Origin: Thermodesulfobacteriota bacterium
GTDB taxonomy: Bacteria > Desulfobacterota > GWC2-55-46
DNA: 64,000 bases
Assembly (NCBI GenBank): GCA_030583865.1
Contig: CP129479.1
Location: forward strand, 2,194,819 to 2,258,818
Direction of reading: 5' to 3'
The notes under the pieces are model-generated. The model ran no database searches, was not told the origin of the DNA, and saw only the letters and a program-made list of their open reading frames with translations. Both the position numbers and the translations under genes were made by a program. Below are positions 55,626-63,841 of the stretch, one piece after another. The first letter of the stretch is position 1. The number at the start of each line of letters is the position of its first letter.

Positions 55626-56231
55626 ATGAAAGGGTCTCTCAGGACACTGCCGGTCATATTACTTATATTCCTGCTTGCGGCCGGATGCGGCAAAAGGATA
55701 GCAACAGAGGATTTTGCCGGGGAGGCCGCAGCGCCTGGCGCAGTCACCGAATCAACGGTGGTCGCCCCCGAAGAGGGCGTGGTCTCAGGCGACGTGACCG
55801 CCGAGGACATACTCGGCAACGCAGACGCCAGGGTCGGCGGCAGGTACGCCTCGCTCTCGCCCGACGACGAGCTCACGAGGAAGGCCGCCGAAAAAGGGCT
55901 CCTCTACACCATCTACTTCGACTATGACAGGTATACGGTGAGGGACACGGACCTCGACAACCTCGGGAAGAACGCCAAATGGCTGGGGCTCAACGCCAAC
56001 GTAAAGATACGCATCGAGGGGCACGCCGACGAGCGCGGCGAGACGGAATACAACCTCGCGCTCGGCGACAAGAGGGCCAGGAGCGTAAAGAAGTACCTCG
56101 AAGACCTCGGCGTCAAGACCGACAGGATGGAAGTGGTGAGCTACGGCGAGGAAAAGCCTGCTGTCGCCGGCTCCAACGAGGAGGCCTGGTCCAAGAACAG
56201 AAGGGCCGAGTTCGTAATAATAGCCAACTGA
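55626..56231 (+). CDS. pal: Peptidoglycan-associated lipoprotein Pal
   Basis: 201 residues from the ATG at 55626, preceded by aggaggggg. Lipobox LLAAGC (Cys about 21), a linker, and an OmpA-like domain with YFDYDRYTVRD and the diaminopimelate-binding GHADERGETEYNLALGDKRA. It ties the outer membrane to the wall. Confidence 0.95.
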   Translation: MKGSLRTLPVILLIFLLAAGCGKRIATEDFAGEAAAPGAVTESTVVAPEEGVVSGDVTAEDILGNADARVGGRYASLSPDDELTRKAAEKGLLYTIYFDYDRYTVRDTDLDNLGKNAKWLGLNANVKIRIEGHADERGETEYNLALGDKRARSVKKYLEDLGVKTDRMEVVSYGEEKPAVAGSNEEAWSKNRRAEFVIIAN

Positions 56232-56235
56232 CGAG

Positions 56236-57180
56236 ATGAAAAGACATTCGGCTTTCATAGCTCTTCTTTTCCTTGCGATGGCCATTCCGGCCTGCGGCCC
56301 TGGTTTTCCCATAATGACGGGCGAGCAGGAAAAGTTCATGAACGACGTGGACAGGCTCGTGAAGGACAACGAGGAACTGAAGCGCAAGGTCGCCGTGCTC
56401 GAGGGCTCAGGGGGCCTCTCAAGCCTCAGGACCGAGGTCGACGGGCTTAAAAGGAGCCTTGCCGAGTCCAACATCGGCCTTGACAAGCTCAGGCAGGACA
56501 TGGCCTTCGTGAGGGGCGCTGTCGAGGAAGGCACGCATGAGAAAGAGGAGATACTCGACGCCGTCAGGGCGGCGGACACCAACTCGGCGGACCTCGTGAG
56601 CAGGCTCGCGGCCATAGAGTCCTCCGTAAGGTCAGTCCAGGACGGCCTCGCGTCGATGGAGGTATCCCAGCAGTATAACGACTCCCGCTTTAGCGAGCTC
56701 AAGGACGAGGTCGCCGCGCTCAATAAGCAGGCGTTGATGCTTGAGCAGGCGGTCGCCGGGGCCAGGACCGAGGCGGCGGGCCTCAAGGAGGGCGCGGAGG
56801 GGCCAGGCGGCGCAGAGGACCTCTATAACAAGGGCTTCAGGGAGACCACGGCCAAGGACTATTCGAGCGCCATACAGTCTTTCCAGAAGTTCCTTTCCGC
56901 GCACCCCGAACACAAGCTCGCTGGGAACGCCCAGTACTGGCTTGGCGAGATATACTACGCCAAGGGCGACATGGAGATGGCGATCCTCGAATTCGACAAG
57001 GCCCTGAAAAAATACCCGGGGAGCGAAAAGACCCCGGCATCGCTCCTCAAGCAGGCCTTCGCCTTCGAGAAGCTCGGGGCCAAGAAAGAGGCCAGGGTGC
57101 TCCTCCAGGAGGTCATACAGAAATACCCTAAATCCGGAGAGGCAGGCCTCGCGCGTAAAAGGCTCGATGCGCTAAAGTAG
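56236..57180 (+). CDS. cpoB: CpoB/YbgF cell-division coordinator
   Basis: 314 residues. Signal sequence with a likely lipobox (IPACG), an N-terminal coiled coil (about 30-180) and three TPR-like repeats in the last 120 residues (AEDLYNKGFRETTAKDYSSA, AQYWLGEIYYAKGDMEMA). It coordinates Tol with PBP1B in E. coli and is the standard last gene of this operon. Confidence 0.92.
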   Translation: MKRHSAFIALLFLAMAIPACGPGFPIMTGEQEKFMNDVDRLVKDNEELKRKVAVLEGSGGLSSLRTEVDGLKRSLAESNIGLDKLRQDMAFVRGAVEEGTHEKEEILDAVRAADTNSADLVSRLAAIESSVRSVQDGLASMEVSQQYNDSRFSELKDEVAALNKQALMLEQAVAGARTEAAGLKEGAEGPGGAEDLYNKGFRETTAKDYSSAIQSFQKFLSAHPEHKLAGNAQYWLGEIYYAKGDMEMAILEFDKALKKYPGSEKTPASLLKQAFAFEKLGAKKEARVLLQEVIQKYPKSGEAGLARKRLDALK

Positions 57181-57202
57181 CCCAAGCCGGACCAGCCCAT
57201 CA

Positions 57203-57243
57203 AAGCCGGGGCGCGCCAAGGCCGCGCCCCGGCTTTTCTTTTC
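57203..57243 (+). terminator. Terminator of the tol-pal operon
   Basis: Stem agccggggcgcg / cgcgccccggct with a 7-nt loop, followed by ttttctttt. It lies 23 bp past the cpoB stop. Confidence 0.93.
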
Positions 57244-57301
57244 CCTTTAAAACCCATTCCGGACGGCAACAATAGTAATCCTCTGGCTCAGGCGCGCGGA
57301 C

Positions 57302-57330
57302 TTGCCCGGAACGGGTTTATCTGCTATCTT
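57302..57330 (+). promoter_or_regulatory. Promoter of the adenosine-specific kinase-family gene
   Basis: TTGCCC at 57302-57307, a 17-bp spacer and TATCTT at 57325-57330 with an extended -10 (TGC just ahead). Confidence 0.55.
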
Positions 57331-57376
57331 CAGTATCGTCGGGCTGCACGAATAGTCCGGACCAGGGAGGCACGGC

Positions 57377-57859
57377 ATGGAGCTTCAAGCCGTTGAGGTC
57401 GATATACCCGAGGGCTCTAACGTAATACTCGGCCAGGCCCATTTCATAAAGACCGTCGAGGACCTGTATGAGATAATACGGACTACCGTGCCGGAGGCGG
57501 GCTTCGGCGTCGCGCTCGCCGAGGCATCGGGCCCGTGCCTTGTGAGGGTGGAGGGGAACGACGAAGCGCTCATGAAGGCCGCGGCCGGGAACGCGGTGGC
57601 GATAGGCGCGGGGCACCTGTTCATCATTATCCTCAAAGGCGCTTACCCCATAAGCGTCCTCAACCAGATAAAGAACTGCCCCGAGGTCTGCTCGGTCTGG
57701 TGCGCTACAGCCAACCCGCTTCAGGTGATCGTCACGAGGACCGGACAGGGGAAAGGCGTAGTGGGCGTAATCGACGGGTTCAGCCCGCTCATGGCCGAGG
57801 GGGAAAAGGACAGGCTTGAGCGGAAGCAATTCCTGAGGAAGATAGGCTACAAGCTCTAG
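57377..57859 (+). CDS. Adenosine-specific kinase-family protein (DUF355)
   Basis: 160 residues matching the family annotated as adenosine-specific kinases: GSNVILGQAHFIKTVEDLYEII, FGVALAEASGPCLVR, GHLFIIILKGAYPISVLNQIK, VCSVWCATANPLQVI and GRGVVGVIDG-like end. The fold and ligand are known for an archaeal member; the reaction in bacteria is not well established. gggaggcac provides the ribosome site. A fragment of repeat B follows (57862-57910). Confidence 0.85.
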   Translation: MELQAVEVDIPEGSNVILGQAHFIKTVEDLYEIIRTTVPEAGFGVALAEASGPCLVRVEGNDEALMKAAAGNAVAIGAGHLFIIILKGAYPISVLNQIKNCPEVCSVWCATANPLQVIVTRTGQGKGVVGVIDGFSPLMAEGEKDRLERKQFLRKIGYKL

Positions 57860-57861
57860 CA

Positions 57862-57910
57862 GGCTAGCCTTGGATGCGTCGTCTTCAAAATGAACACTAG
57901 GAGTTTTTCA
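57862..57910. repeat. Fragment of repeat family B
   Basis: caggctagcc followed by gcgtcgtcttcaaaatgaac and gtttttcagc matches pieces of the B element with large losses. It lies right after the adenosine-specific kinase-family gene. Confidence 0.55.
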
Positions 57911-57979
57911 GCTTTTAAGAAAAGAACCGGGCTTACCTTCCAGCCACATGGTGACCGGGCGGAACGTCCCGGGTTCACG

Positions 57980-59053
57980 CTAATCCCTGTAGATCTCGAA
58001 TATTTCGTTGAAGTCCGCGGAAGCGTCCAGAAAGGCCTCGAGCACGCGCGGGTCGAAGTGCCCGGGGCTAGTCCTTGCGTTCCCCTTGCTTATGACCTTC
58101 ACGGCCTCTTCATGGCCCATCGCGTCCTTGTAAGGCCTCTTGCTCCTTAACGCGTCATACTGGTCCACTATCATGACTATCCTGCCCTCGAGCGGGATGT
58201 CCTCGCCCCTGAGCCCGCCGGGGTAGCCGGAACCGTCCCATCGCTCGTGGTGGGTCCTCGCTATCACGGCCGCGGTCTGGATGGAAGGGTAAGGAGAGTC
58301 GAGGAGCATCCTCTCGCCCATGAGAGTGTGCCCCTTCATGGAATCGAACTCCCGGCCGGTGAGCGCCCCCGGCTTGAGGAGGATGACGTCAGGGATGCCC
58401 ACCTTGCCTATGTCGTGCATGGGGCTTGCGAAGGTTATGCTGTCCACGAAGTCCTCGGACGCGCCGAGCACCCTGGCGAGCCTACCGGAGTAGAGCCCTA
58501 TCCTCTTTATGTGCGCCCCGGTGTCGCTGTCCCTGAACTCGGATATCCTCATTATCCGGTGGACGAGCTCCTTGCTCGTCTCTTTTATCATCTGGAGCGC
58601 GTCCGCGAGCTCCGCCGTCCTTTTCCTTACGTCCTCCTCGAGGCGGTGCTTGTAGTTCCTCTCCATCTGGACGAGCCTCGCGTACTTGACGGCCTTCTCT
58701 ACCGCGTGGACGAGGTGCTCGGGCTTGTAGGGCTTTATTATGAAGTCGAAGGCGCCCTTCTTGATGGCGTCCACGACCACGTCTACATCCGCGTAGGCGG
58801 TCATGAAGATGACCGGGACTTCCTTGTTCGTGGTCCGTATCCTGTCGAGGAGGTCGAGCCCCGAGAGCCCCGGCATCTTGATATCAGTGAGGACCGCGTC
58901 CGGCGCACCTCCCCTCAGGGCCTCGATCGACTCGCGCGCGTCCCTGCAGGGGGTTACCTTGAACCCCAGGCCGGAAAGGAGGAGGACCGTGCTCTCCAGC
59001 ACGAAATGGTTGTCATCCGCGACCAGTATGTGAGCGGGACTTTGAGGTGTCAT
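57980..59053 (-). CDS. RpfG-type response regulator (REC-HD-GYP)
   Basis: 357 residues. Receiver domain (about 8-125; VADDNHF, phosphoacceptor Asp in VLTDIKMPGLSG, KPYKPEHL), a short coiled coil and an HD-GYP domain (about 160-335) with HIKRIGLYS, HDIGKVGIPD and HHERWDGSGYPGG. It should degrade c-di-GMP when phosphorylated. The ATG at 59053 gives the normal N terminus. No partner kinase is adjacent. Confidence 0.92.
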   Translation of the reverse strand: MTPQSPAHILVADDNHFVLESTVLLLSGLGFKVTPCRDARESIEALRGGAPDAVLTDIKMPGLSGLDLLDRIRTTNKEVPVIFMTAYADVDVVVDAIKKGAFDFIIKPYKPEHLVHAVEKAVKYARLVQMERNYKHRLEEDVRKRTAELADALQMIKETSKELVHRIMRISEFRDSDTGAHIKRIGLYSGRLARVLGASEDFVDSITFASPMHDIGKVGIPDVILLKPGALTGREFDSMKGHTLMGERMLLDSPYPSIQTAAVIARTHHERWDGSGYPGGLRGEDIPLEGRIVMIVDQYDALRSKRPYKDAMGHEEAVKVISKGNARTSPGHFDPRVLEAFLDASADFNEIFEIYRD

Positions 59054-59261
59054 CTGTCCAGGCCCTTTCCATTCACGCCCCCGGCATTGATTCATGCCCG
59101 AACCGATTACGCGGGGCGCATTCTCGCTACGCCTTGCAGCCGGAACCGCCCCCCTTCTCTTATCGGCGTTTATCGAGCGATATTGAGCTATTAAGCCCGG
59201 CAAGCTTAGGAGTGGAAAGGACAGGCTGAAAGGCGGCTTGAGGACTTCCGCTTAAAAGTCC

Positions 59262-59822
59262 TCATGGCGTTTCGCAGGTATATGCGTATGAGACCTCCTC
59301 GACCCACCCCTTTGCCGCCCCTACCCTGGCTATGAAGCTTACACAGGGCCCGAGCTGGGCACGGTACTCGACCGTGTGCCTGTCCCGGTAGGTCTCGGCG
59401 ATGCCCGGATATTCCTTGAGGAGGTCTTTTTCCGAGAGCTTCCCGAGCTCTTTCAATTCGGAGACCATGACGAGCCGCTTGCCCTCGTTAAAGTAGAGCG
59501 AGTACATCGTCTGCCAGGGGTTGTAGACGAACTTGAGCTCAGGCAGGCCGCCGGGGGCGGAGGGGTCCTCCTCGGCCTGGCGAACGTCGCCGTCGTAAGG
59601 CTTGAAGGGCGCCTCCGGGTGCATCCTCATGGCCTCATCGAGCGTGGTCATTCCGAGCACGAGTGCCCCGGCCTTTTTTCCGTTAGTGAGGAATGACTCG
59701 ATGACGTACTGCGCGGCCTGGGCCTTTTCCGGCTGCCCGGCCAGGGCCCGGAAATCGGTAAAGATGAACATCCAGGCCAATGGAGCTATTGCGGAGCCTA
59801 CAGCCAACTTCCTTAGATTCAT
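59262..59822 (-). CDS. Exported protein of unknown function
   Basis: 186 residues with a signal peptide (cleavage near residue 29) and no domain I recognise. The mature part has a conserved-looking VLGMTTLDEAMRMHPEAPF and two cysteines near the C terminus (C168, C183), which could pair in the periplasm. It lies between two regulators on the same strand, with no tight linkage. Confidence 0.6.
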   Translation of the reverse strand: MNLRKLAVGSAIAPLAWMFIFTDFRALAGQPEKAQAAQYVIESFLTNGKKAGALVLGMTTLDEAMRMHPEAPFKPYDGDVRQAEEDPSAPGGLPELKFVYNPWQTMYSLYFNEGKRLVMVSELKELGKLSEKDLLKEYPGIAETYRDRHTVEYRAQLGPCVSFIARVGAAKGWVEEVSYAYTCETP

Positions 59823-59971
59823 TTCAGTTTTTCCCGGGAAAAGGTTTTGAGAGCGGTCTATGAGTCATATTTACACCTTTTTCCAAAACTTTTCAACGGG
59901 ATAGAATGGAGGCGGGGGCAAAACCGGAGCCGGAAGGCACCAAATGCGCGGAGTAGGGCTTTTGAGGCTCT

Positions 59972-60850
59972 TCAACCCTTCCCTGAATTGACGATCTCCC
60001 GGACCCTCAGCCTGATTACGTTTATCGGGGCCGGTTTTCTGAGTAACTTCAAATCCCGTCCCATTATGAACCTGACGCTTTCAGGATCGGCTGAGGCGGT
60101 GATAAAGACGAACCTCGACTTATAGCAAGGGGACACCTCGACGGCCTTCAGGTAGAGCTCTATCCCGTTCATCCCAGGCAGGTCGACGTCGGATACTACC
60201 GCCGCGAACGGGGGGCCGGATTCGATGGCCTTAAGCGCGTCTCGGCCGTTCGTCGCGGTCTCGATAATCCCCTCTCCGGCCAGCACCGCCCCGAGGAGCT
60301 TGAGGTTCATCTCATTGTCCTCAACGAGGAGTATCCTTTCCCTTGCCACCCTCGGCAGCCTCAGGGCCCTCTCCAGAAGCGCATCAAGCCCGGGCCTTCC
60401 GGAAAGGAACTCCCTTATGTGGTCCTTGTGCCCGTTCATTTCCCGTGCGACCGAGCTGAACTCTTCCGGCGACCTTTCCCTGAGGACGTCCATGAAATAA
60501 AGGAAGATGTCGTTGAACTCGGAAAACTCAATGGTTATAATGTGGCCGAGGAGCTCTTCCCTGGAGAGTGTGCCGCTCTCAAGCCCTGAAGAAAGCTCCT
60601 GGAACGGCTTCTCGACCCTCTGCCTGGTCTCCGGGTCGAGGGAGACTACCAGGCCGTCTTCCCGTCCGGAGAGTGCATCTCCGGCGCGGAGTACCAGCTC
60701 ATGGTGCGTCCTCTCTTCATCCGATAGATGCCTGAGGAGGCCCGCGAGCTCGCTATCGTCCTCAAAGGCGGCTGCCGCGGCTGCGTAGACCTTCGAGGCC
60801 GTGTCCTCGACCGATGCGACCCAGTTTATGATCTCTTTTTGATTTTCCAT
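59972..60850 (-). CDS. Ferritin-like domain fused to a receiver domain
   Basis: 292 residues from the ATG at 60850 (MENQKEIINW). Residues 1-150 form a four-helix, rubrerythrin/ferritin-like domain: Glu15, Glu46-x-x-His49 (EERTHHE), Glu108/Glu111 (TIEFSEFND) and His141/His144 (NGHKDH). The fourth-helix ligand pattern departs from the usual ExxH. Residues ~170-292 form a receiver with EDN, Asp in VVSDVDLPGMNG, and LRKP. A metal or oxygen sensing regulator is inferred; no output domain is present. Confidence 0.8.
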   Translation of the reverse strand: MENQKEIINWVASVEDTASKVYAAAAAAFEDDSELAGLLRHLSDEERTHHELVLRAGDALSGREDGLVVSLDPETRQRVEKPFQELSSGLESGTLSREELLGHIITIEFSEFNDIFLYFMDVLRERSPEEFSSVAREMNGHKDHIREFLSGRPGLDALLERALRLPRVARERILLVEDNEMNLKLLGAVLAGEGIIETATNGRDALKAIESGPPFAAVVSDVDLPGMNGIELYLKAVEVSPCYKSRFVFITASADPESVRFIMGRDLKLLRKPAPINVIRLRVREIVNSGKG

Positions 60851-60946
60851 CGTCTTCTCGCGAGATTCCGGCCATACGGGATTCAGGCCATTCTTCAACT
60901 ATAGCATACGAAAGCCGGGCGGCAATCGGCCGGCCCAGGGAGGAAT

Positions 60947-61663
60947 ATGGGAATACCTGCCAAGGTTACGGCCCTTGCGGCCCTTTTTATCTGGTTCGCG
61001 GGCTGCGCGGCCATATCGCCCGTTGAGCCGAACACGTTTACGACGGATACGGTTTCCTACTCCATCGGCCAGGTGCATGAAAGGAATACCGGCGAGGCGA
61101 TCGCCGTGGAGGAGAGGCTCATGGTCCGGCAGGCCCTTGTAGCCATCTCTGATTTCAAGCCCCCCCGGCAGGCCGGGGCCGAATACCCTTCCATAAGGAA
61201 AGGGATGGAGCTTAAGCCTTACGGGAAACTGCCTGGCGGCGGTGTGCTTTACACAAACGGGAAGCTCAGGCCCAGGACATCGCTCGGGAGGCCTGCGACA
61301 TGGGAATACTGCATCGCGGTTGACGAAAAAGGCGCGGCCTACGGCGACGCAGCCTGCGCCCTCGGGCTGGTAAGGGTTTGGGAGCCGAAACCGGATGGGG
61401 TCCTCAAGATGAAAACCATTTATAAAAGAGGGTCAATAAGGCGCGAGCTTTCCTACAGCGGCAGGCAGGGGAATTCCATAAGGATGGCCTACCGCGAGTA
61501 CCGGAGGGGAATGGATGCACCTTCAGTATCCGAAGAACTGGTCTACGACCTCCCCGGCCAGGGGCTCGTCCGCTTCAAGGGCATGGAAATAGAGGTGCTG
61601 GAGGCGACGAGGAACGGGATACGGTATGTCGTAAGGTCCAGGATGGACGGGTCGGGGAAGTGA
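60947..61663 (+). CDS. Lipoprotein of unknown function
   Basis: 238 residues. A short signal with lipobox (WFAGC, Cys about 20), then a beta-rich body with no family I recognise (YSIGQVHERNTGEAIAVEERLMV). It contains two cysteines (C122, C137) that could pair. Aggaggaat precedes the ATG. It is divergent from the ferritin-like regulator with about 96 bp between the starts, and repeat B4 follows. Confidence 0.6.
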   Translation: MGIPAKVTALAALFIWFAGCAAISPVEPNTFTTDTVSYSIGQVHERNTGEAIAVEERLMVRQALVAISDFKPPRQAGAEYPSIRKGMELKPYGKLPGGGVLYTNGKLRPRTSLGRPATWEYCIAVDEKGAAYGDAACALGLVRVWEPKPDGVLKMKTIYKRGSIRRELSYSGRQGNSIRMAYREYRRGMDAPSVSEELVYDLPGQGLVRFKGMEIEVLEATRNGIRYVVRSRMDGSGK

Positions 61664-61715
61664 GGCGGGCCCGACTCAGTCCTCGAACAACTTGCTGAAA
61701 AACTCCATTTTTATT

Positions 61716-61838
61716 CGGGCTGCTCAAAAAGCTCCAGATGCGAGGCGTCGAGGAGCGAGGAATGAGGCGTACTTTTCGTGTACGCCGCAGTGACGAGCGA
61801 CGAAGACAACGATGCAGATGGACTTTTTCAGCAGCCTG
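61716..61838. repeat. Palindromic repeat family B, copy B4
   Basis: A ~123-bp element with cgggctgctcaaaaag and ctttttcagcagcctg ends and inner hairpin gaggcgtacttttcgtgtacgcc. It ends directly at the stop codon (tta at 61839) of the cytochrome b gene. Confidence 0.92.
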
Positions 61839-62576
61839 TTAATCGACCGGCTTTTTCCCGAAGACCTTCCGCCCGGTAAACATGGCGGAGATTATGCCGT
61901 TTCTTTCCCGTATCTCGGTCACGACTGCGCCGGCTATATGCGCGGCTATTAGGGCGAGAAGGACGTAGTAGAGCGTTTCGTGCGTCGTTATGAACGGCTT
62001 CCTCAAGGCCCGCATCTCGTTGAATCTGGCCTCGTTCACGTTCTCTTTCGAGTAGGGCCTTATCACCTCAAGGTTGGACCGGTCTTCGGCTATCCATGAT
62101 TTCATGCTCCCGCCGAAAGGCGGATAGTAGATATCCGTCCCGGCGAGCATGAGGCCCGACCCTCCCATCGCAAGGAGGACCGCGAAGAGGGCCGCGACCA
62201 TGAGCTTTCCTATCGGGTTATGCCCGAGCCAGCCGGGGGCGTCGCCCATCCTGAAGCCTGCCGAGTATTCCCTCAAATCGGCCATATAGCCCCTGCCGAA
62301 GGGCAGCACGGCCCTCCACCTCGCGTAGCGGTTGCCGATGAAGCCCCAGACTATCCTCCATGCGAGGTTCACGACAAAGACATAGCCCGTGAGCACGTGG
62401 ACGGTCTTAAGGAGCACCTTGCCGTCGTTCCCGATCCCCAGCTCCTTGCTGAAGAGTATGACCGTCCCGAGGACGATAAGCCCAAGGACGGATGCGAAGT
62501 TTATCCAGTGGAACCAGCGGACCGTGCGGTCCCAGACATGATATTCCTTGAGGTCAGCCTTTGCGATATGCCCCAT
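61839..62576 (-). CDS. Cytochrome b561-type membrane protein
   Basis: 245 residues from the ATG at 62576, preceded by aggag. Four hydrophobic segments with paired histidines, for example RTVRWFHWINF, TVHVLTGYVF and LYYVLLALIAAHIAGA, which fit a di-haem cytochrome b of the bacterial b561 / hydrogenase-b type. It exchanges electrons between quinone and periplasmic partners. It is the downstream gene of a membrane protein - FMN-binding protein - outer-membrane protein group, all on the minus strand. Confidence 0.85.
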   Translation of the reverse strand: MGHIAKADLKEYHVWDRTVRWFHWINFASVLGLIVLGTVILFSKELGIGNDGKVLLKTVHVLTGYVFVVNLAWRIVWGFIGNRYARWRAVLPFGRGYMADLREYSAGFRMGDAPGWLGHNPIGKLMVAALFAVLLAMGGSGLMLAGTDIYYPPFGGSMKSWIAEDRSNLEVIRPYSKENVNEARFNEMRALRKPFITTHETLYYVLLALIAAHIAGAVVTEIRERNGIISAMFTGRKVFGKKPVD

Positions 62577-62674
62577 ATCGACTCCTGAAAAAAATAAATC
62601 ACACGACGCTTCAACCGTCATTTTATGCCGGACAAAGCGAAAAGTCAATACTGGTTTTTTCTAATTGATTGAAT

Positions 62675-63226
62675 TTACTTGCTTTTTCTGGCAGGCGCAG
62701 GATGACGTCTTTCGACGTGGCCTTCGGGTTTCCTGCCTGACGGCGCGCCGTTTTTCGCGACCCTCAACGACAGGAAGGCCGCGATAAGAAGCAGGGCGAA
62801 GGAGACCTCGAACAAGGTGAGCGAGGCGATCTTCAAGTAGGCGAATTCTTCCGATACATAGACTATGAGCCAGCCTGAGAGCGCATCCGTAAGGCCGGAC
62901 GCGATGGGCAGGAGCACGAGCAGGTACTTGGCGGCCATGGAAATCGGCAGGGCAGCCGCGAGATGGCCGGCAAGGAGTATGGCTATGCCCATGGAGAACA
63001 TGTGCATGTGCGTAATCTCGAGGAGCCCCTGGAATGAGACGGGGTTCTTGAACGCCTCCTCCGAGCCGAGGTAATGGGTCACCACCGCTTCATAGCTCCA
63101 CCCTATCCTTTCGGCGTGTATTACTATGCCCGACAGGTGCGAGAAGGCGAGATAGAGGAGCCCGGCAAAGAGGACGACCTTCAAGAGATTCCCCTGCGGA
63201 GCCTCCCCTTTTCCAAGGTACTTCAT
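62675..63226 (-). CDS. Multispan membrane protein of the cytochrome module
   Basis: 183 residues with four hydrophobic segments. ITHMHMFSMGI and LLAGHLAAAL hold several histidines that could bind haem or metal. The C-terminal tail is short and basic. I do not recognise a named family. It overlaps the FMN-binding protein gene by 4 bp and precedes the cytochrome b gene, so it probably belongs to the same electron-transfer unit. Confidence 0.65.
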   Translation of the reverse strand: MKYLGKGEAPQGNLLKVVLFAGLLYLAFSHLSGIVIHAERIGWSYEAVVTHYLGSEEAFKNPVSFQGLLEITHMHMFSMGIAILLAGHLAAALPISMAAKYLLVLLPIASGLTDALSGWLIVYVSEEFAYLKIASLTLFEVSFALLLIAAFLSLRVAKNGAPSGRKPEGHVERRHPAPARKSK

Positions 63227-63840
63227 CTCATGCCTCCGGGGACGGCTATCTCCATTGTGGCGAGCGTCTTCCTTACTTCCCTCGTTAGTCCGAACGCGGT
63301 AAGCGTCGCCCCGGTTATTGCCTGTATGTCCCTGTTTATCCAGAGGCTTTCGGAAAGCCTTTTACCCCTGAACTGGTCGAGCCACCTCTTGGAGGGTATG
63401 TATTCGAGCGGCTCGTAGAAGGCGAGTATCTCGACATAGCGGAGCTCCCCTCCTGGACTTATAACGGCCATGTACGCCTCGGGCTTGGTCCTGACTACAT
63501 GGCTCTCTATTACCGCGTAGCCTTCTATGCCGGCTTTTCCTCGGGCCGCGTAATAGGTGAAGAGCTTTGAGCCCGGCCTCACCCCTGAGGCCTTCTCGAT
63601 CTCATCGAGGTCCGAGTCCTTGAGGAAGACCGATTCTTTTTGTATCTCAAGGCCGGGGAAGGCCCTCGCCAGGGCCTCGTCCCTCGTCGAAAATACCTTC
63701 GCATCGAGGGGCAAGGCCCAGACGAGGAGCGCCGCAAGGACCAGGAAAACCGACCACGCCTTCAATGCGGACGCCCTGGCCGTATTGAAGCGAAGGAGGA
63801 AGAGAGGTCTTTTTTTCTGTCCCATGCAGGCGCCTTTCAT
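63223..63840 (-). CDS. FMN-binding domain protein
   Basis: 205 residues. One N-terminal membrane anchor (about 28-46) and a periplasmic FMN-binding domain like NqrC/RnfG, with DIQAITGATLTAFGLTR: the Thr in TGAT-L-T is the residue that carries covalent FMN in that family. It likely passes electrons between the membrane cytochrome b and a periplasmic partner. Its stop overlaps the next gene (ATGA). Confidence 0.85.
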   Translation of the reverse strand: MKGACMGQKKRPLFLLRFNTARASALKAWSVFLVLAALLVWALPLDAKVFSTRDEALARAFPGLEIQKESVFLKDSDLDEIEKASGVRPGSKLFTYYAARGKAGIEGYAVIESHVVRTKPEAYMAVISPGGELRYVEILAFYEPLEYIPSKRWLDQFRGKRLSESLWINRDIQAITGATLTAFGLTREVRKTLATMEIAVPGGMR

Positions 63841-63841
63841 C

